The notes below the pieces were generated by a model that saw only the letters and a program-made list of their open reading frames with translations, had not been told where the DNA came from and ran no database searches. Below, one piece after another: positions 10,261 to 22,814 of a stretch of DNA of 45,000 nt. This DNA is from Strigamia acuminata (taxonomy: Eukaryota; Arthropoda; Chilopoda; Geophilomorpha; Linotaeniidae): contig CASHSZ010000128.1 of assembly GCA_949358305.1 (NCBI GenBank), positions 57,501 through 102,500 on the forward strand. The letters run 5' to 3'. How positions within the stretch are numbered: the stretch's first letter is position 1; each line of letters begins with the position of its first letter. The position numbers and the translations under genes were made by a program.

Positions 10261-13200
10261 GGGAAAACTGAGGGAGTCGGGTGCGAGACCACGTGACCCG
10301 GAGTGTGGTTTTTGGGGACGAGGGCCGTCCTCCGACCGCGCCGTGACGCGCCGCGGGTCGGTCACCAACTTTTGTCAATTTTTGACAGATTTTCACGGAA
10401 TTTCAGCAACATTTTACGAGACATTTCTGCCCGATTGGACGGACTTGTTTAAAACATTGCTGAAATTCTGTGTTAATTTATCAAAAATTGCAAAAATTCG
10501 GTGCGAATTTTGTCAGAAATTGGGAAAATTTTTTTAAAACTAGTCCAACGCGCCGATAAATCGAGCGCCCACACGCGCCCACGTGCTTGGACAGTGCTGG
10601 GCGCGTCCAACCCGCGTGGACACTGTCAAGTCGGGCATTTTCGGGCACAGTTTGATGCGAGCAAATCTCGCAAAACTTGCACCGAATTGTGGCAACATTT
10701 GATAGATTTCCACCGAATTTTAGCAATGTTTTACAAAAACCTGTGGAAATGTATCCAATCGGGCAGAAATGTCTCGCAAAATATTGCTGAAATTACTTGG
10801 AAATTTATCACAAATTGTCAAAAGTCGGTGCAATTTTTTTGGACGCATCAAACCGTGTGCCCCGAGAGTCCACGAGTGTGCCCGACCTGACAGTGTCCAC
10901 GCGGGGCGCACTGTCCACGCACGTGGGCGCGTGATTTACTGGCGCGTTGGACGAGTTCTAAAAAAATTCTCCAAAATCTGACAAAACTTGCAACGATTTT
11001 TAACGACATTTAATAAATTTACACAGATTTTAAGCAATGTTTTACAGAAGCCCCATCCAAAAGGGCAGAAATATCCCGTATAATGTTGCTGCAATTCTGT
11101 AGAAATTTATCAGATATTGACAAAATTCGGTGACGGGCGGAAGGGCGATTCCCGAGCGGAAGAGAGAGAGAGAGAGAGAGGGCGGACGGCCGGCGCCTAC
11201 GCCGACGGGGCGAGAGGGCGAGTGCACTGTTCACGCATGTGGGCACGTGTGGGCGCTCGATTTACCGGCGCGTTGGACGAGTTAAACAAAATTTTCCCAA
11301 TATTTTGCATAACTTGCACCGATTTTTAAGAACATTTGACTGATTTCCACAGATTTTAAGCGATGTTTTACACGTCCAACCCGCGTGGACATTGTCAGAT
11401 CGGGCGGTTTCGGGCACAGTTTTATTGTTAATTGTTTTTGCATTAGACATGTGTTTAATTCGTTTTGTCTTTTTAGTGGTTCCTTGACTCGGTGTGTACG
11501 GTTCTTGCGCGTCGTGCCCACGTTTAACACGTGGCCACACGAGTACATCGCGCACGCACATGCGTGGACTCTCGTCGACGATCGTGTGATTCTAGTTACG
11601 TCAGTCTCGATGTTTTATATGATTTTATTTTGCTAATTGTTTTGAGCGCGTGCAATTTCAATTGTTGCACTCCCGCATTTTCTATTGTAGACTAGTATCT
11701 GGACAATTTAGTTCGTGTTCTTGAGTCGAATAAATTAGACGTGTTTTTAATTTTTCTGTCGCCATTTTTTGAATTCACTAGCGCTCTTCAGATGATTCGT
11801 TGCGCTGCATGAGAGCTTTAATTGATGAGTTGGAGGCCAGTAAATCGCGCGCCCACATGCGCACGTCCAACCCGCGTGGACACTGTCAGATCGGGCACAC
11901 GCGTGGACTCTCGGGGCACAGTTTGATGCGTGCAAAAGTTGCACCGACTTGTGGGAATTTTTTAACAAATTTCCACAGAATTTCAGCGACATTTTACGAG
12001 ACATTTCTGCCCGATGGGACGGACTTCTGTAAAACATTGCTTAAAATCCATGGAAATTTATCACATATTGACAAAATTCGGTGCAAGTTTTGTCAGAAAT
12101 TAGGAAAAAACTTTTTTCAAAACTCGTCCAACGCGCCGGTAAATTGAGCGCCCACGTGCGTCGACAGTGGGCGCTTCAAAACCGCGTGGACACTGTCAGA
12201 TCTCGGCACAGTTTGATGCGCCCAAATCTAGCAATACTTGCACCGACTTTTGGCAATTTGTGACAAATTTTCACAGAATTTCGGCAACATTTTACGACAC
12301 ATTTCTGCCCGGTTGGACACATTTCCACAGGTTTTTTGTAAAACGTTGCTAAAATTCCGTTGAATTTCATCAAAAATTGTGTCAAAAGTCGGTGACGGGC
12401 GGAGGGGCGAGCTCCGGGCGCCCGAGAGAGAGAGAGAAAGAGAGAGAGAGGGGACGGCCGGGGCTCCCGCCGACGGGCGGAGGGGCGAGCCTTGGCGGGT
12501 TGGGCGTGCACTATCTAGGCATGTGGGCGCTCGATTTACCGGCACGTTGGACAAGTTTTGAAAATTTTTTTTTTCCTAATTTTTGACAAAATTAGCACCG
12601 AATTTTGCCAATATTTGATAAATTTCCACGGAATTTTATCAATGTTTTACAAAAAACCCCTGGAAATGTGTCCAATCGAGCAGAAATGTCTCGTAAAATA
12701 TCGCTGAAATTTGTCTAAAATTGACAAAAAATCGGTGCAAGTTTTGCTAGATATTTGCCCGGATCAAACTGTGCCCGAAACCGCCCGATCTGACAGTGTG
12801 CACGCGGGCTGGACGTGCCCACTGTCCCCGCATGTGCACTCGCCGGCGCGTTGGACGAGTTTAAGAAGATTTTATCAATTTCTGACAAAACTTGCATCGA
12901 TTTTTTGTCAATATTTGATAAATTTCCCCAGAATTTTAGCAATAAAACCTTTGAAAATGTATCCAAAAGAGCAGAAATGTCCTGTAAAATATTGCTGAAA
13001 ATCTGTTGAAATTCATCAAATATTGACAAAAATCTGTGACGAGCGGAGGGGCGATCCTTTGGCGGCCGAAAGAGAGAGGGGGGACGGTCGGGGCTCCCGC
13101 CGACGGGCGGAGGGGCGAGCCTTGGCGGCCGAGAGAGAGAGAGAGAGAGGACGGCCGGGGCTCCCGCCGGCGCACTGTCCATGGGCGCGCTCGATTTACT

Positions 13201-13680
13201 GGCGCGTTGGACGAATTTTAAATTTTTTGTTTCCTATTTCTGACTAAATTTGCACAGACTTTTGTCAATTTTTGACAAATTTTCACGGAATTTCAGCAAT
13301 GGGACGGACTTATGTAAAACATCGCTTAAAATCTGGAAATCTGTCAAATCTTCTTTAAATTTATGCAAGATATTGGGAAATTTTGGTTTAACTCGTCCAA
13401 CGGGCCGGTAAATCGAGCGCCCACACGCGCCCACATGCACGTCCAACCCGCATGGGCACTGTCACATCGGACGTTTGTTGCGTGCAAAACTTGCACCGAC
13501 TTTTGGCCATTTTTGGTTAAACTTTCGCACAATTTCTGCCCGATTGGACACTGAGGTTCGGTTTCCGACCGGGTCGTTTCTTGTCCGACCCGCGGCGCGT
13601 CGCGGCGCGGCCGGAGGACGGCCCTCGTCCCCAAAAACCACACTCCGAGTCACGGGTCGCACGGCCAACAGGCCGTGACG
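10261..13680. repeat. Island I: AT-rich tandem repeats bounded by inverted ends
   Basis: The left end (10265-10365, with ACCACGTGACCCGGAGTGTG) reappears inverted at the right end (about 13580-13655). Between them are direct repeats whose units contain TTTCTGCCCGATTGGAC, CTCGTCCAACGCGCCGGTAA and CCCGCGTGGACACTGTCAGA. Each unit carries long interrupted palindromes around the TTTCTGCCC motif. Some units contain a (GA)n run (11161-11180, 12426-12450, 13062-13080, 13133-13148). Short frames exist but none is supported. It could be a non-autonomous transposon or a second satellite class. Confidence 0.75.
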
Positions 13681-14576
13681 GGCCGTAGCGGGTCGAAAAC
13701 GGGCCGTTAACGGCCCGTTGACGGCCCGTTAGCGGCCCGCATGAGGTCGCACGGGCCGTCGGCGAGCCGAAGTCCGGGAACGAAGGCCGTTACGGGACCG
13801 TGACGGGACCGTCGGCGGCCCGTTAACGGCCCGTGCGAGCCGTTACGGGACCGTGACGGGACCGTCGGCGGCCCGTTAACGGCCCGTGCGGGCCGTTACG
13901 GGATCGTGACGGGACCGTCGGCGGCCCGTTAACGGCCCGTGCGGGCCGTTACGGGATCGTAACGGGCCGTTAACGGGCCGTTAACGGGCCGTTAACGGGC
14001 CGTGACGGTGTAAATCGAAAAAATCAACAACCGACAACACGTACATGAAAACGCGTACAACATTCATAGACATTAATCTCGAATCCTGTTTTTGGTTTTA
14101 CGCCGTTAACGGGCCGTTAACGGCCCGTTAACGGCCCGTTAACGGCCCGCATGAGGTCGTACGGGCCGTTACGGGGTCGTGACGGGATCGTCGGCGGCCC
14201 GTTAACGGCCCGTGCGGGCCGTTACGGGATAGTTACGGAACCGTCGGCGGCCCGTTAACGGCCCGTGCGAGCCGTTACGGGATCGTGACGGGATCGTCGG
14301 CGGCCCGTTAACGGCCCGTGCGGGCCGTTACGGGATAGTTACGGAACCGTCGGCGGCCCGTTAACGGCCCGTGCGAGCCGTTACGGGATCGTGACGGGAC
14401 CGTCGGCGGCCCGTTAACGGCCCGTGCGAGCCGTTACGGGATTGTGACGGGACCGTCGGCGGCCCGTTAACGGCCCGTGCGGGCCGTTTTCGACCCGTTG
14501 CGGCCGTTTTCGACCCGTTGCGGCCCGTTTTCGACCCGTTACGGTCCTTGGCCGTAACGGGCCGAAAACGGGAAAA
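13681..14576. repeat. GGGCCGTTAACGG satellite, middle block
   Basis: Monomers alternate the palindromic CCCGTTAACGGCCCG core with GGGATCGTGACGGGACCGTC. One AT-rich 90-bp spacer is at about 14012-14101. The right part (14480-14550) degenerates into repeated TTTTCGACCCGTTGCGG. Confidence 0.9.
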
Positions 14577-16440
14577 CTGAAAAAGTCGAGTGCGAGACCA
14601 CGTGACCCGGAGTGTGGTTTTTGGGGGCGAGGGCCGTCCTCCGACCGCGCCGTGACGCGCCCCGAGTCGGATCAAGAGGCGACCCGGTCGGAAACCGAAC
14701 CTCGGGGTTCCTCGAGGCGTGGTTTTTTGGGGACGGGGGGAGGGGGGGGGGGGGGGATCGGGTCGCGTGCTCCGACCGCGCCGCAACGCGATGTGGGTCG
14801 GTCACCAACTTTTGTCAATTTTTGACAAATTTCCACGGAATTTCAGCAACATTTTACGAGACGTTTCTGCCCGACTAGACACGTTTCCGCAGGTTTTAGC
14901 AAAACAACGTTAAATTCTGTGGAAATTTATCAAATGTTGACAAAATTCTGTGCAAGTTTTGTCAGATACTTACTTACTTACGATATAAACTCGAACGTCG
15001 TCCATCGACACTCTCAACATTCCACCGGACATTTTCCGGAAGAGTTTGTCCCGATCGGGACCACGCCTCGACGAAGCCCGGGACCCGGTTTCCGACCGGG
15101 TCGTTTTTGGCCCAAGTCACGGCGCGTCGCGGCGCTTTCGGAGCACGCGACCCGATCCCCCCCTCCCCCCGTTCTCAAAAACCACGCCTCGACGAAGCCC
15201 GGGACCCGGTTTCCGACCGGGTCGTTTTTGGCCCAAGTCACGGCGCGTCGCGGCGCGTTCGGAGCACATGAACCGATCCCCCCTCCCTCCCGTCACAAAA
15301 ACCACGTTTTAGCGAAACCCTTGACCGGTCACAAAACCCACCGAACACCGAAAAGCAACGAACAAAACGCGCTCGGTCGCACGAACTACTCGGCCAAAAC
15401 AACATCCGCAAATTCCGCATCACAGTCGCGATCAACGAAACAACGTATAGGCCGCCGTAATGTTAAAAAGCGGGACCCTTTCGCCCCCGACAAAATCCGC
15501 ACACATACCCCAAGGTTAAGCGCCGACTGGTCCCCGTCCGGCCGCGTCCGGGCGTCGCGTCCGCACGCCTGCTTTGCCTATCCTTCGGAAGCGAGTGCAC
15601 CCGCAAAATCCGCACTTTGGGAGTGACTATTCCTCGGATTCCGGCCGGACCAAACTCTTCCGGAAAATGTCCGGGGGAATGCTGAGAGTGCCGATAGACG
15701 ACATTCGATTTTATGTCGTGGATTTTTGTGCGGTTTGCGCCGTGTTTATTATTCGTACGAGATTTGGTATTTTCGCAGGGTTGTTGTCGCGCGAGATTCA
15801 TCGGGGTAAAGCGAGTTCATCAACGACCTCGCCGGTGAATGTTGCTAAAAATCTGTGCAAGTGTTGTCAAATATTGCCGTGATTCGATGGAATTTTTGTC
15901 AGACATTGGGAAATTTTTTTTGACTTGTCCAACGCGCCAGTAAATCGAGCGTCCACACGCGCCCACATGCGTGAACAGTGCACTCGCCCTCCGCGCCCCG
16001 TCGGCGTAGGCGCCGGCCGTCCCCCCTTTCTCTCTCTCTCTCTCTCTTCCGCCCGGGAATCGCCCTTCCGCCCGTCACCGAATTTTGTCAATATCTGATA
16101 AATTTCCACAGAATTGCAGCGACATTGTACGGGATATTTCTGCCCGATTTGACGGACTTATGTAAAACATTGTTGAAATTCCGTGGAAATTTATAAAATA
16201 TTGACAAAGGTTGGTGACCGACCCACGGCGCGTTGCGGCGCGGTCGGAGCACGCGACCCAATCCCCCCCTCCCCCCGTCCCCAAAAAACCACGCCCCGAG
16301 GAACCCCGAGGTTCGGTTTCCGACCGGGTCGCCTCTTGATCCGACCCGGGGCGCGTCACGGCGCGGTCGGAGGACGGCCCTCGCCCCCAAAAACCACACT
16401 CCGGGTCACGTGGTCTCGCACCCGACTCTCTCAGTTATCC
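14577..16440. repeat. Island II: second inverted-end island with nested inverted repeat
   Basis: Positions 14577-14840 are the reverse complement of about 16205-16440 (shared GACCACGTGACCCGGAGTGT and the G-rich tract at 14733-14756). Inside, 14982-15060 is the reverse complement of about 15630-15715 (shared GACATTTTCCGGAAGAGTTT), and 15062-15180 is directly duplicated at 15182-15300. Positions 15890-16200 are an inverted copy of an island I unit (11030-11260), including the CT/GA run. A 235-codon plus frame at 14919-15626 crosses these repeats and lacks support as a gene. Confidence 0.75.
14982..15715. mobile_element. Candidate MITE-like element with about 75-bp inverted ends
   Basis: The inverted ends both contain GACATTTTCCGGAAGAGTTT; the element spans about 735 bp and lies within island II. 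Flanking target duplications were not clear. No transposase is encoded, so it would be non-autonomous if it is mobile at all. Confidence 0.4.
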
Positions 16441-19400
16441 CGTTACGGCCCTTGGCCGTAACGGGCCGTTACGGGATCGTGACGGGACCGTCGGCGGCCC
16501 GTTAACGGCCCGCACGGGCCGTGACGGGATCGTGACGGGACCGTTGGCGGCCCGTTAACGGCCCGCACGCGCCGTGACGGGACCGTGACGGGACCGTCGG
16601 CGGCCCGTTAACGGCCCGTACGACTCCATGCGGGCCGTTGACGGGCCGTTAACGGGCCGTTAACGGGCCGTTAACGGCGTAAATCGAAAAAATCAACAAC
16701 CGACAACACGTACGTGAAAACGCGTACAACATTCATAGACATTAATCTCGAATCCTGTTTTTGGTTTTACGCCGTTAACGGGCCGTTAACGGGCCGTTAA
16801 CGGCCCGCGTGAGGTCGTACGGGCCGTCGGCGAGCCGAAGTCCGGGAACGAAGGCCGTGACGGGATCGTGACGGGACTGTCGGCGGCCCGTTAACGGCCC
16901 GCACGCGCCGTGACGGGACCGTGACGGGACCGTCGGCGGCCCGTTAACGGCCCGTGCGGGCCGTTGCGGGATCGTGACGGGATCGTCGACGGCCCGTTAA
17001 CGGCCCGTGCGGGCCGTTGCGGGCCGTTGACGGGCCGTTGACGGGCCGTTAACGGGCCGTTAACGGGCCGTTACGGCGTGAATCGAAAAAATCAACAACC
17101 GACAACACGTACATGAAAACGCGTACAACATTCATAGACATTAATCTCGAATCCTGTTTTCGGTTTTGCCCCGTTAACGGGCCGTTAACGGGCCGTTAAC
17201 GGGCCGTTAACGGCCCGTGCGGGCCGTTGCGGGATCGTGACGGGACCGTCGACGGCCCGTTAACGGCCCGTGCGGGCCGTTGCGGGATCGTGACGGGACC
17301 GTCAGCGGCCCGTTAACGGCCCGTGCGGGCCGTTGCGGGATCGTGACGGGATCGTCGACGGCCCGTTAACGGCCCGTGCGGGCCGTTGCGGGATCGTGAC
17401 GGGACCGTCAGCGGCCCGTTAACGGCCCGTGCGGGCCGTTGCGGGATCGTGACGGGATCGTCGACGGCCCGTTAACGGCCCGTGCGGCCCGTTAACGGCC
17501 CGTGCGGGCCGTTGCGGGATCGTGACGGGATCGTCGACGGCCCGTTAACGGCCCGTGCGGGCCGTTGCGGGCCGTTGACGGGCCGTTGACGGGCCGTTAA
17601 CGGGCCGTTAACGGGCCGTTACGGCGTGAATCGAAAAAATCAACAACCGACAACACGTACATGAAAACGCGTACAACATTCATAGACATTAATCTCGAAT
17701 CCTGTTTTTGGTTTTACGCCGTTAACGGGCCGTTAACGGGCCGTTAACGGCCCGTTAACGGCCCGCGTGAGGTCGTACGGGCCGTCGGCGAGCCGAAGTC
17801 CGGGAACGAAGGCCGTGACGGGATCGTGACGGGACCGTCAGCGGCCCGTTAACGGCCCGTGCGGGCCGTTGCGGGATCGTGACGGGATCGTCGACGGCCC
17901 GTTAACGGCCCGTGCGGGCCGTTGCGGGCCGTTGACGGGCCGTTGACGGGCCGTTAACGGGCCGTTAACGGGCCGTTACGGCGTAAATCGAAAAAATCAA
18001 CAACCGACAACACGTACGTGAAAACGCGTACAACATTCATAGACATTAATCTCGAATCCTGTTTTCGGTTTTGCCCCGTTAACGGGCCGTTAACGGGCCG
18101 TTAACGGGCCGTTAACGGCCCGTGCGGGCCGTTGCGGGATCGTGACGGGACCGTCGACGGCCCGTTAACGGCCCGTGCGGGCCGTTGCGGGATCGTGACG
18201 GGACCGTCAGCGGCCCGTTAACGGCCCGTGCGGGCCGTTGCGGGATCGTGACGGGATCGTCGACGGCCCGTTAACGGCCCGTGCGGGCCGTTGCGGGATC
18301 GTGACGGGACCGTCAGCGGCCCGTTAACGGCCCGTGCGGGCCGTTGCGGGATCGTGACGGGATCGTCGACGGCCCGTTAACGGCCCGTGCGGGCCGTTGC
18401 GGGCCGTTGACGGGCCGTTGACGGGCCGTTAACGGGCCGTTAACGGGCCGTTACGGCGTGAATCGAAAAAATCAACAACCGACAACACGTACATGAAAAC
18501 GCGTACAACATTCATAGACATTAATCTCGAATCCTGTTTTTGGTTTTACGCCGTTAACGGGCCGTTAACGGGCCGTTAACGGCCCGTTAACGGCCCGCGT
18601 GAGGTCGTACGGGCCGTCGGCGAGCCGAAGTCCGGGAACGAAGGCCGTGACGGGATCGTGACGGGACCGTCAGCGGCCCGTTAACGGCCCGTGCGGGCCG
18701 TTGCGGGATCGTGACGGGATCGTCGACGGCCCGTTAACGGCCCGTGCGGGCCGTTGCGGGCCGTTGACGGGCCGTTGACGGGCCGTTAACGGGCCGTTAA
18801 CGGGCCGTTACGGCGTGAATCGAAAAAATCAACAACCGACAACACGTACGTGAAAACGCGTACAACATTCATAGACATTAATCTCGAATCCTGTTTTCGG
18901 TTTTGCCCCGTTAACGGCCCGTGCGGGCCGTTGCGGGATCGTGACGGGACCGTCGACGGCCCGTTAACGGCCCGTGCGGGCCGTTGCGGGATCGTGACGG
19001 GACCGTCAGCGGCCCGTTAACGGCCCGTGCGGGCCGTTGCGGGATCGTGACGGGATCGTCGACGGCCCGTTAACGGCCCGTGCGGGCCGTTGCGGGATCG
19101 TGACGGGACCGTCAGCGGCCCGTTAACGGCCCGTGCGGGCCGTTGCGGGATCGTGACGGGATCGTCGACGGCCCGTTAACGGCCCGTGCGGGCCGTTGCG
19201 GGCCGTTGACGGGCCGTTGACGGGCCGTTAACGGGCCGTTAACGGGCCGTTACGGCGTGAATCGAAAAAATCAACAACCGACAACACGTACATGAAAACG
19301 CGTACAACATTCATAGACATTAATCTCGAATCCTGTTTTTGGTTTTACGCCGTTAACGGGCCGTTAACGGGCCGTTAACGGCCCGTTAACGGCCCGCGTG

Positions 19401-21470
19401 AGGTCGTACGGGCCGTCGGCGAGCCGAAGTCCGGGAACGAAGGCCGTGACGGGATCGTGACGGGACCGTCAGCGGCCCGTTAACGGCCCGTGCGGGCCGT
19501 TGCGGGATCGTGACGGGATCGTCGACGGCCCGTTAACGGCCCGTGCGGGCCGTTGCGGGCCGTTGACGGGCCGTTGACGGGCCGTTAACGGGCCGTTAAC
19601 GGGCCGTTACGGCGTGAATCGAAAAAATCAACAACCGACAACACGTACGTGAAAACGCGTACAACATTCATAGACATTAATCTCGAATCCTGTTTTCGGT
19701 TTTGCCCCGTTAACGGGCCGTTAACGGGCCGTTAACGGGCCGTTAACGGCCCGTGCGGGCCGTTGCGGGATCGTGACGGGACCGTCGACGGCCCGTTAAC
19801 GGCCCGTGCGGGCCGTTGCGGGATCGTGACGGGACCGTCAGCGGCCCGTTAACGGCCCGTGCGGGCCGTTGCGGGATCGTGACGGGATCGTCGACGGCCC
19901 GTTAACGGCCCGTGCGGGCCGTTGCGGGATCGTGACGGGACCGTCAGCGGCCCGTTAACGGCCCGTGCGGGCCGTTGCGGGATCGTGACGGGATCGTCGA
20001 CGGCCCGTTAACGGCCCGTGCGGGCCGTTGCGGGCCGTTGACGGGCCGTTGACGGGCCGTTAACGGGCCGTTAACGGGCCGTTACGGCGTGAATCGAAAA
20101 AATCAACAACCGACAACACGTACATGAAAACGCGTACAACATTCATAGACATTAATCTCGAATCCTGTTTTTGGTTTTACGCCGTTAACGGGCCGTTAAC
20201 GGGCCGTTAACGGCCCGTTAACGGCCCGCGTGAGGTCGTACGGGCCGTCGGCGAGCCGAAGTCCGGGAACGAAGGCCGTGACGGGATCGTGACGGGACCG
20301 TCAGCGGCCCGTTAACGGCCCGTGCGGGCCGTTGCGGGATCGTGACGGGATCGTCGACGGCCCGTTAACGGCCCGTGCGGGCCGTTGCGGGCCGTTGACG
20401 GGCCGTTGACGGGCCGTTGACGGGCCGTTAACGGGCCGTTAACGGGCCGTTACGGCGTAAATCGAAAAAATCAACAACCGACAACACGTACGTGAAAACG
20501 CGTACAACATTCATAGACATTAATCTCGAATCCTGTTTTTGGTTTTACGCCGTTAACGGCCCGTTAACGGCCCGCACAGGCCGTGACGGGATCGTGACGG
20601 GACTGTCGGCGGCCCGTTAACGGCCCGCACGAGCCGTGACGGGATCGTGACGGGACCGTCGGCAGCCCGTTAACGGCCCGTACGACTCCATGCGGGCCGT
20701 TGACGGGATCGTGACGGGACCGTCGGCAGCCCGTTAACGGCCCGCACGGGCCGTGACGGGATCGTGACGGGACCGTCGGCGGCCCGTTAACGGCCCGCAC
20801 GAGCCGTGACGGGATCGTGACGGGACCGTCGGCAGCCCGTTAACGGCCCGCACGGGCCGTGACGGGATCGTGACGGGACCGTCGGCGGCCCGTTAACGGC
20901 CCGCACGGGCCGTGACGGGATCGTGACGGGACCGTTGGCGGCCCGTTAACGGCCCGCACGGGCCGTGACGGGATCGTGACGGGACCGTCGGCGGCCCGTT
21001 AACGGCCCGCACGGGCCGTGACGGGATCGTGACGGGACCGTCGGCGGCCCGTTAACGGCCCGCACGGGCCGTGACGGGATCGTGACGGGACCGTCGGCGG
21101 CCCGTTAACGGCTTGTACGGGCCGTTACGGGATCGTGACGGGACCGTGACGGGACCGTCGGCGGCCCGTTAACGGCCCGTACGATTCCATGCGGGCCGTT
21201 GACGGGATCGTGACGGGACCGTCGGCAGCCCGTTAACGGCCCGCACGGGCCGTGACGGGATCGTGACGGGACCGTCGGCGGCCCGTTAACGGCCCGCACG
21301 AGCCGTGACGGGATCGTGACGGGACCGTTGGCGGCCCGTTAACGGCCCGCACGGGCCGTGACGGGATCGTGACGGGACCGTCGGCGGCCCGTTAACGGCT
21401 TGTACGGGCCGTTACGGGATCGTGACGGGACCGTCGGCGGCCCGTTAACGGCCCGCACGGGACAACGGGC
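16441..21470. repeat. GGGCCGTTAACGG satellite with higher-order organisation
   Basis: The monomer is about 53 bp, centred on CGGGCCGTTAACGGCCCG with GGGATCGTGACGGGACCGTC. From about 16.68 to 20.55 kb ten copies of a 90-bp AT-rich spacer recur, starting near 16680, 17079, 17628, 17984, 18459, 18816, 19258, 19615, 20091 and 20458. From 17628 to 20458 the intervals alternate between about 357-367 bp and about 442-476 bp, and two spacer variants (TTTTTGGTTTTACGCC and TTTTCGGTTTTGCCCC) alternate along most of the block. From 20.55 to 21.47 kb simple monomers without spacers continue. There is no coding content. A centromeric or heterochromatic role is possible but unproven. Confidence 0.95.
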
Positions 21471-21990
21471 GCCAACGAGCGCCGGTAGTCCCGGTAATTT
21501 GTTTCAAAATAAATATTTGTCACCGTCTCCCCTCCCTCCTCCTCCTCCCCCTCCTCTCCCTCTCGAGGCCAGACACGGCCGCTCCAAAATACGAACCACG
21601 ACGATGCCTCCGTACCGATAGACCGAGTGGGTCGCGCGACAGACAATGCGCGCAAACTACCGTCGGCGCACGGTGTGCACGGCGCAACACCACGGAAGTA
21701 ACTACCGGTGCGCCCCTCGTGCGTGCGAGGCAACCCCGAGCTCGCTTAAAGAAGCCACGCAACAACAACCGAGTTCGTTTATCTATTTATTTATTTTTTA
21801 TTCGTCTAGCATTTTAAACGAATCGATGAAAACAAATGAAAACAAACAAACAAATTAATAAACAAATCGAATACATAAAAAAATAAAATAAAATAAAATA
21901 AAATAAAATAAAATAAAGATGAAATGAAATGAAATAAAATGAAATATTGGCCGTTTCGATCCTCGATGTCGCCTTTATCTGCCTATCCAT
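21471..21990. other. Unique spacer between satellite and gene E
   Basis: Contains a CT/CCT-rich tract at 21528-21562 and an AAAAT run at about 21881-21916. No gene is supported. The 82-codon minus frame at 21520-21768 is Arg-rich and lacks splice context. Confidence 0.5.
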
Positions 21991-22814
21991 CTATTCTGAA
22001 ATGAGAGAAGAAAAGATGAGTATTCGAAGAGGCGCTTAGTGGAGAATTCGCTCACTGTCCCGTTTCTTCGACTCGCGGGTAACCGCCGGTGCGTCGGAGG
22101 AGCCACCAGTGTTGGGTGGCGGCTAAAAAAAAAAAAAAAAAAAAAAAAACGAATGTTTGTCGAAATACGGGGAAAAAAAGGTGCGTACATGCACGGTGAA
22201 CGTTTTCCACCGACTGACTCACTCACCATGCGCATCAGCATTCTAACTATAGCGCGGTGCGCGTCCAACGCCAAACGCGAGAACACGGGGCCTCCAGCCG
22301 GGAGCAACTCGACTCCATCGGCGACGTCTCGGTCGTCGCTCTCTTCCTCCTCTTCCTCTTCATCTTCTTCTTCTTCCTCTTCTTCTCCTTCTCCTCCCTC
22401 TCCTCCTTCTTCGCCCTCTCCCTCCTCCGCCACTGTCTTTGCCGGAGCCTCCAGCCCGCCCGACAAGGGAGCGGCGGACGACGTAGATGGGACGGCGTCG
22501 CTCGACGACGAGGCGACGACGCGCGCTGGCGACGATTCTCCGTCTTGACGCGGCTGGAAAATGGAGGGGGAATAGGCGAATGAATAGACGAATGAACGAC
22601 GACAATCTTGACGGGATACCTTTTTGGTTGGCGCCGGATCGCCCGCTTCCCCGGGACGCTTTACCGTTCGCTGCGTCTCCGGCGACTGTGGCTGCGTCGG
22701 CGTCTCCGACGTCCCCGGTGACGGTGGTTGCGACGGTAGCTGCGACTGCGGCGGCTGCAGCTGCGTCAGCGCCTCGTTCTCGCTCCCACTCTCGCTCTCG
22801 TTTTCGATCGGCAT
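21991..22814 (-). CDS. Gene E: small acidic, disordered protein of unknown function
   Basis: Minus-strand exons 22814-22620, 22553-22227, 22122-22056 and 21995-21991 have consistent phases (0, 0, 1) and give about 197 residues. The N-terminus is Glu/Ser-rich (MPIENESESGSENEALTQLQ), followed by Pro/Gln/Ser sequence and a short basic stretch (TVKRPG...PTKK). A Ser/Ala region leads to a long Glu tract (22327-22425 on the plus strand). A short amphipathic helix with LALDAHRAIVRMLMRM follows, and the tail ends TRESKKRDK. The last exon supplies only two coding bases plus the TAG stop, so the true 3' end is less sure. The ATG directly abuts a good acceptor (TTCTCTACAG), so translation might start in an earlier exon or the mRNA might carry a spliced leader. 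The family is not recognised. Confidence 0.6.

Noticed and set aside
10044-16505. Many 60-150-codon frames in satellites and islands
   Set aside because: GC-rich repeats without stops; Arg/Pro/Gly-rich peptides, no splice sites or start context, frames not conserved between repeat copies.
16680-20550. CRISPR-like array (regular repeats and spacers)
   Set aside because: The spacers are all the same sequence and the repeats are satellite monomers in a eukaryotic context.
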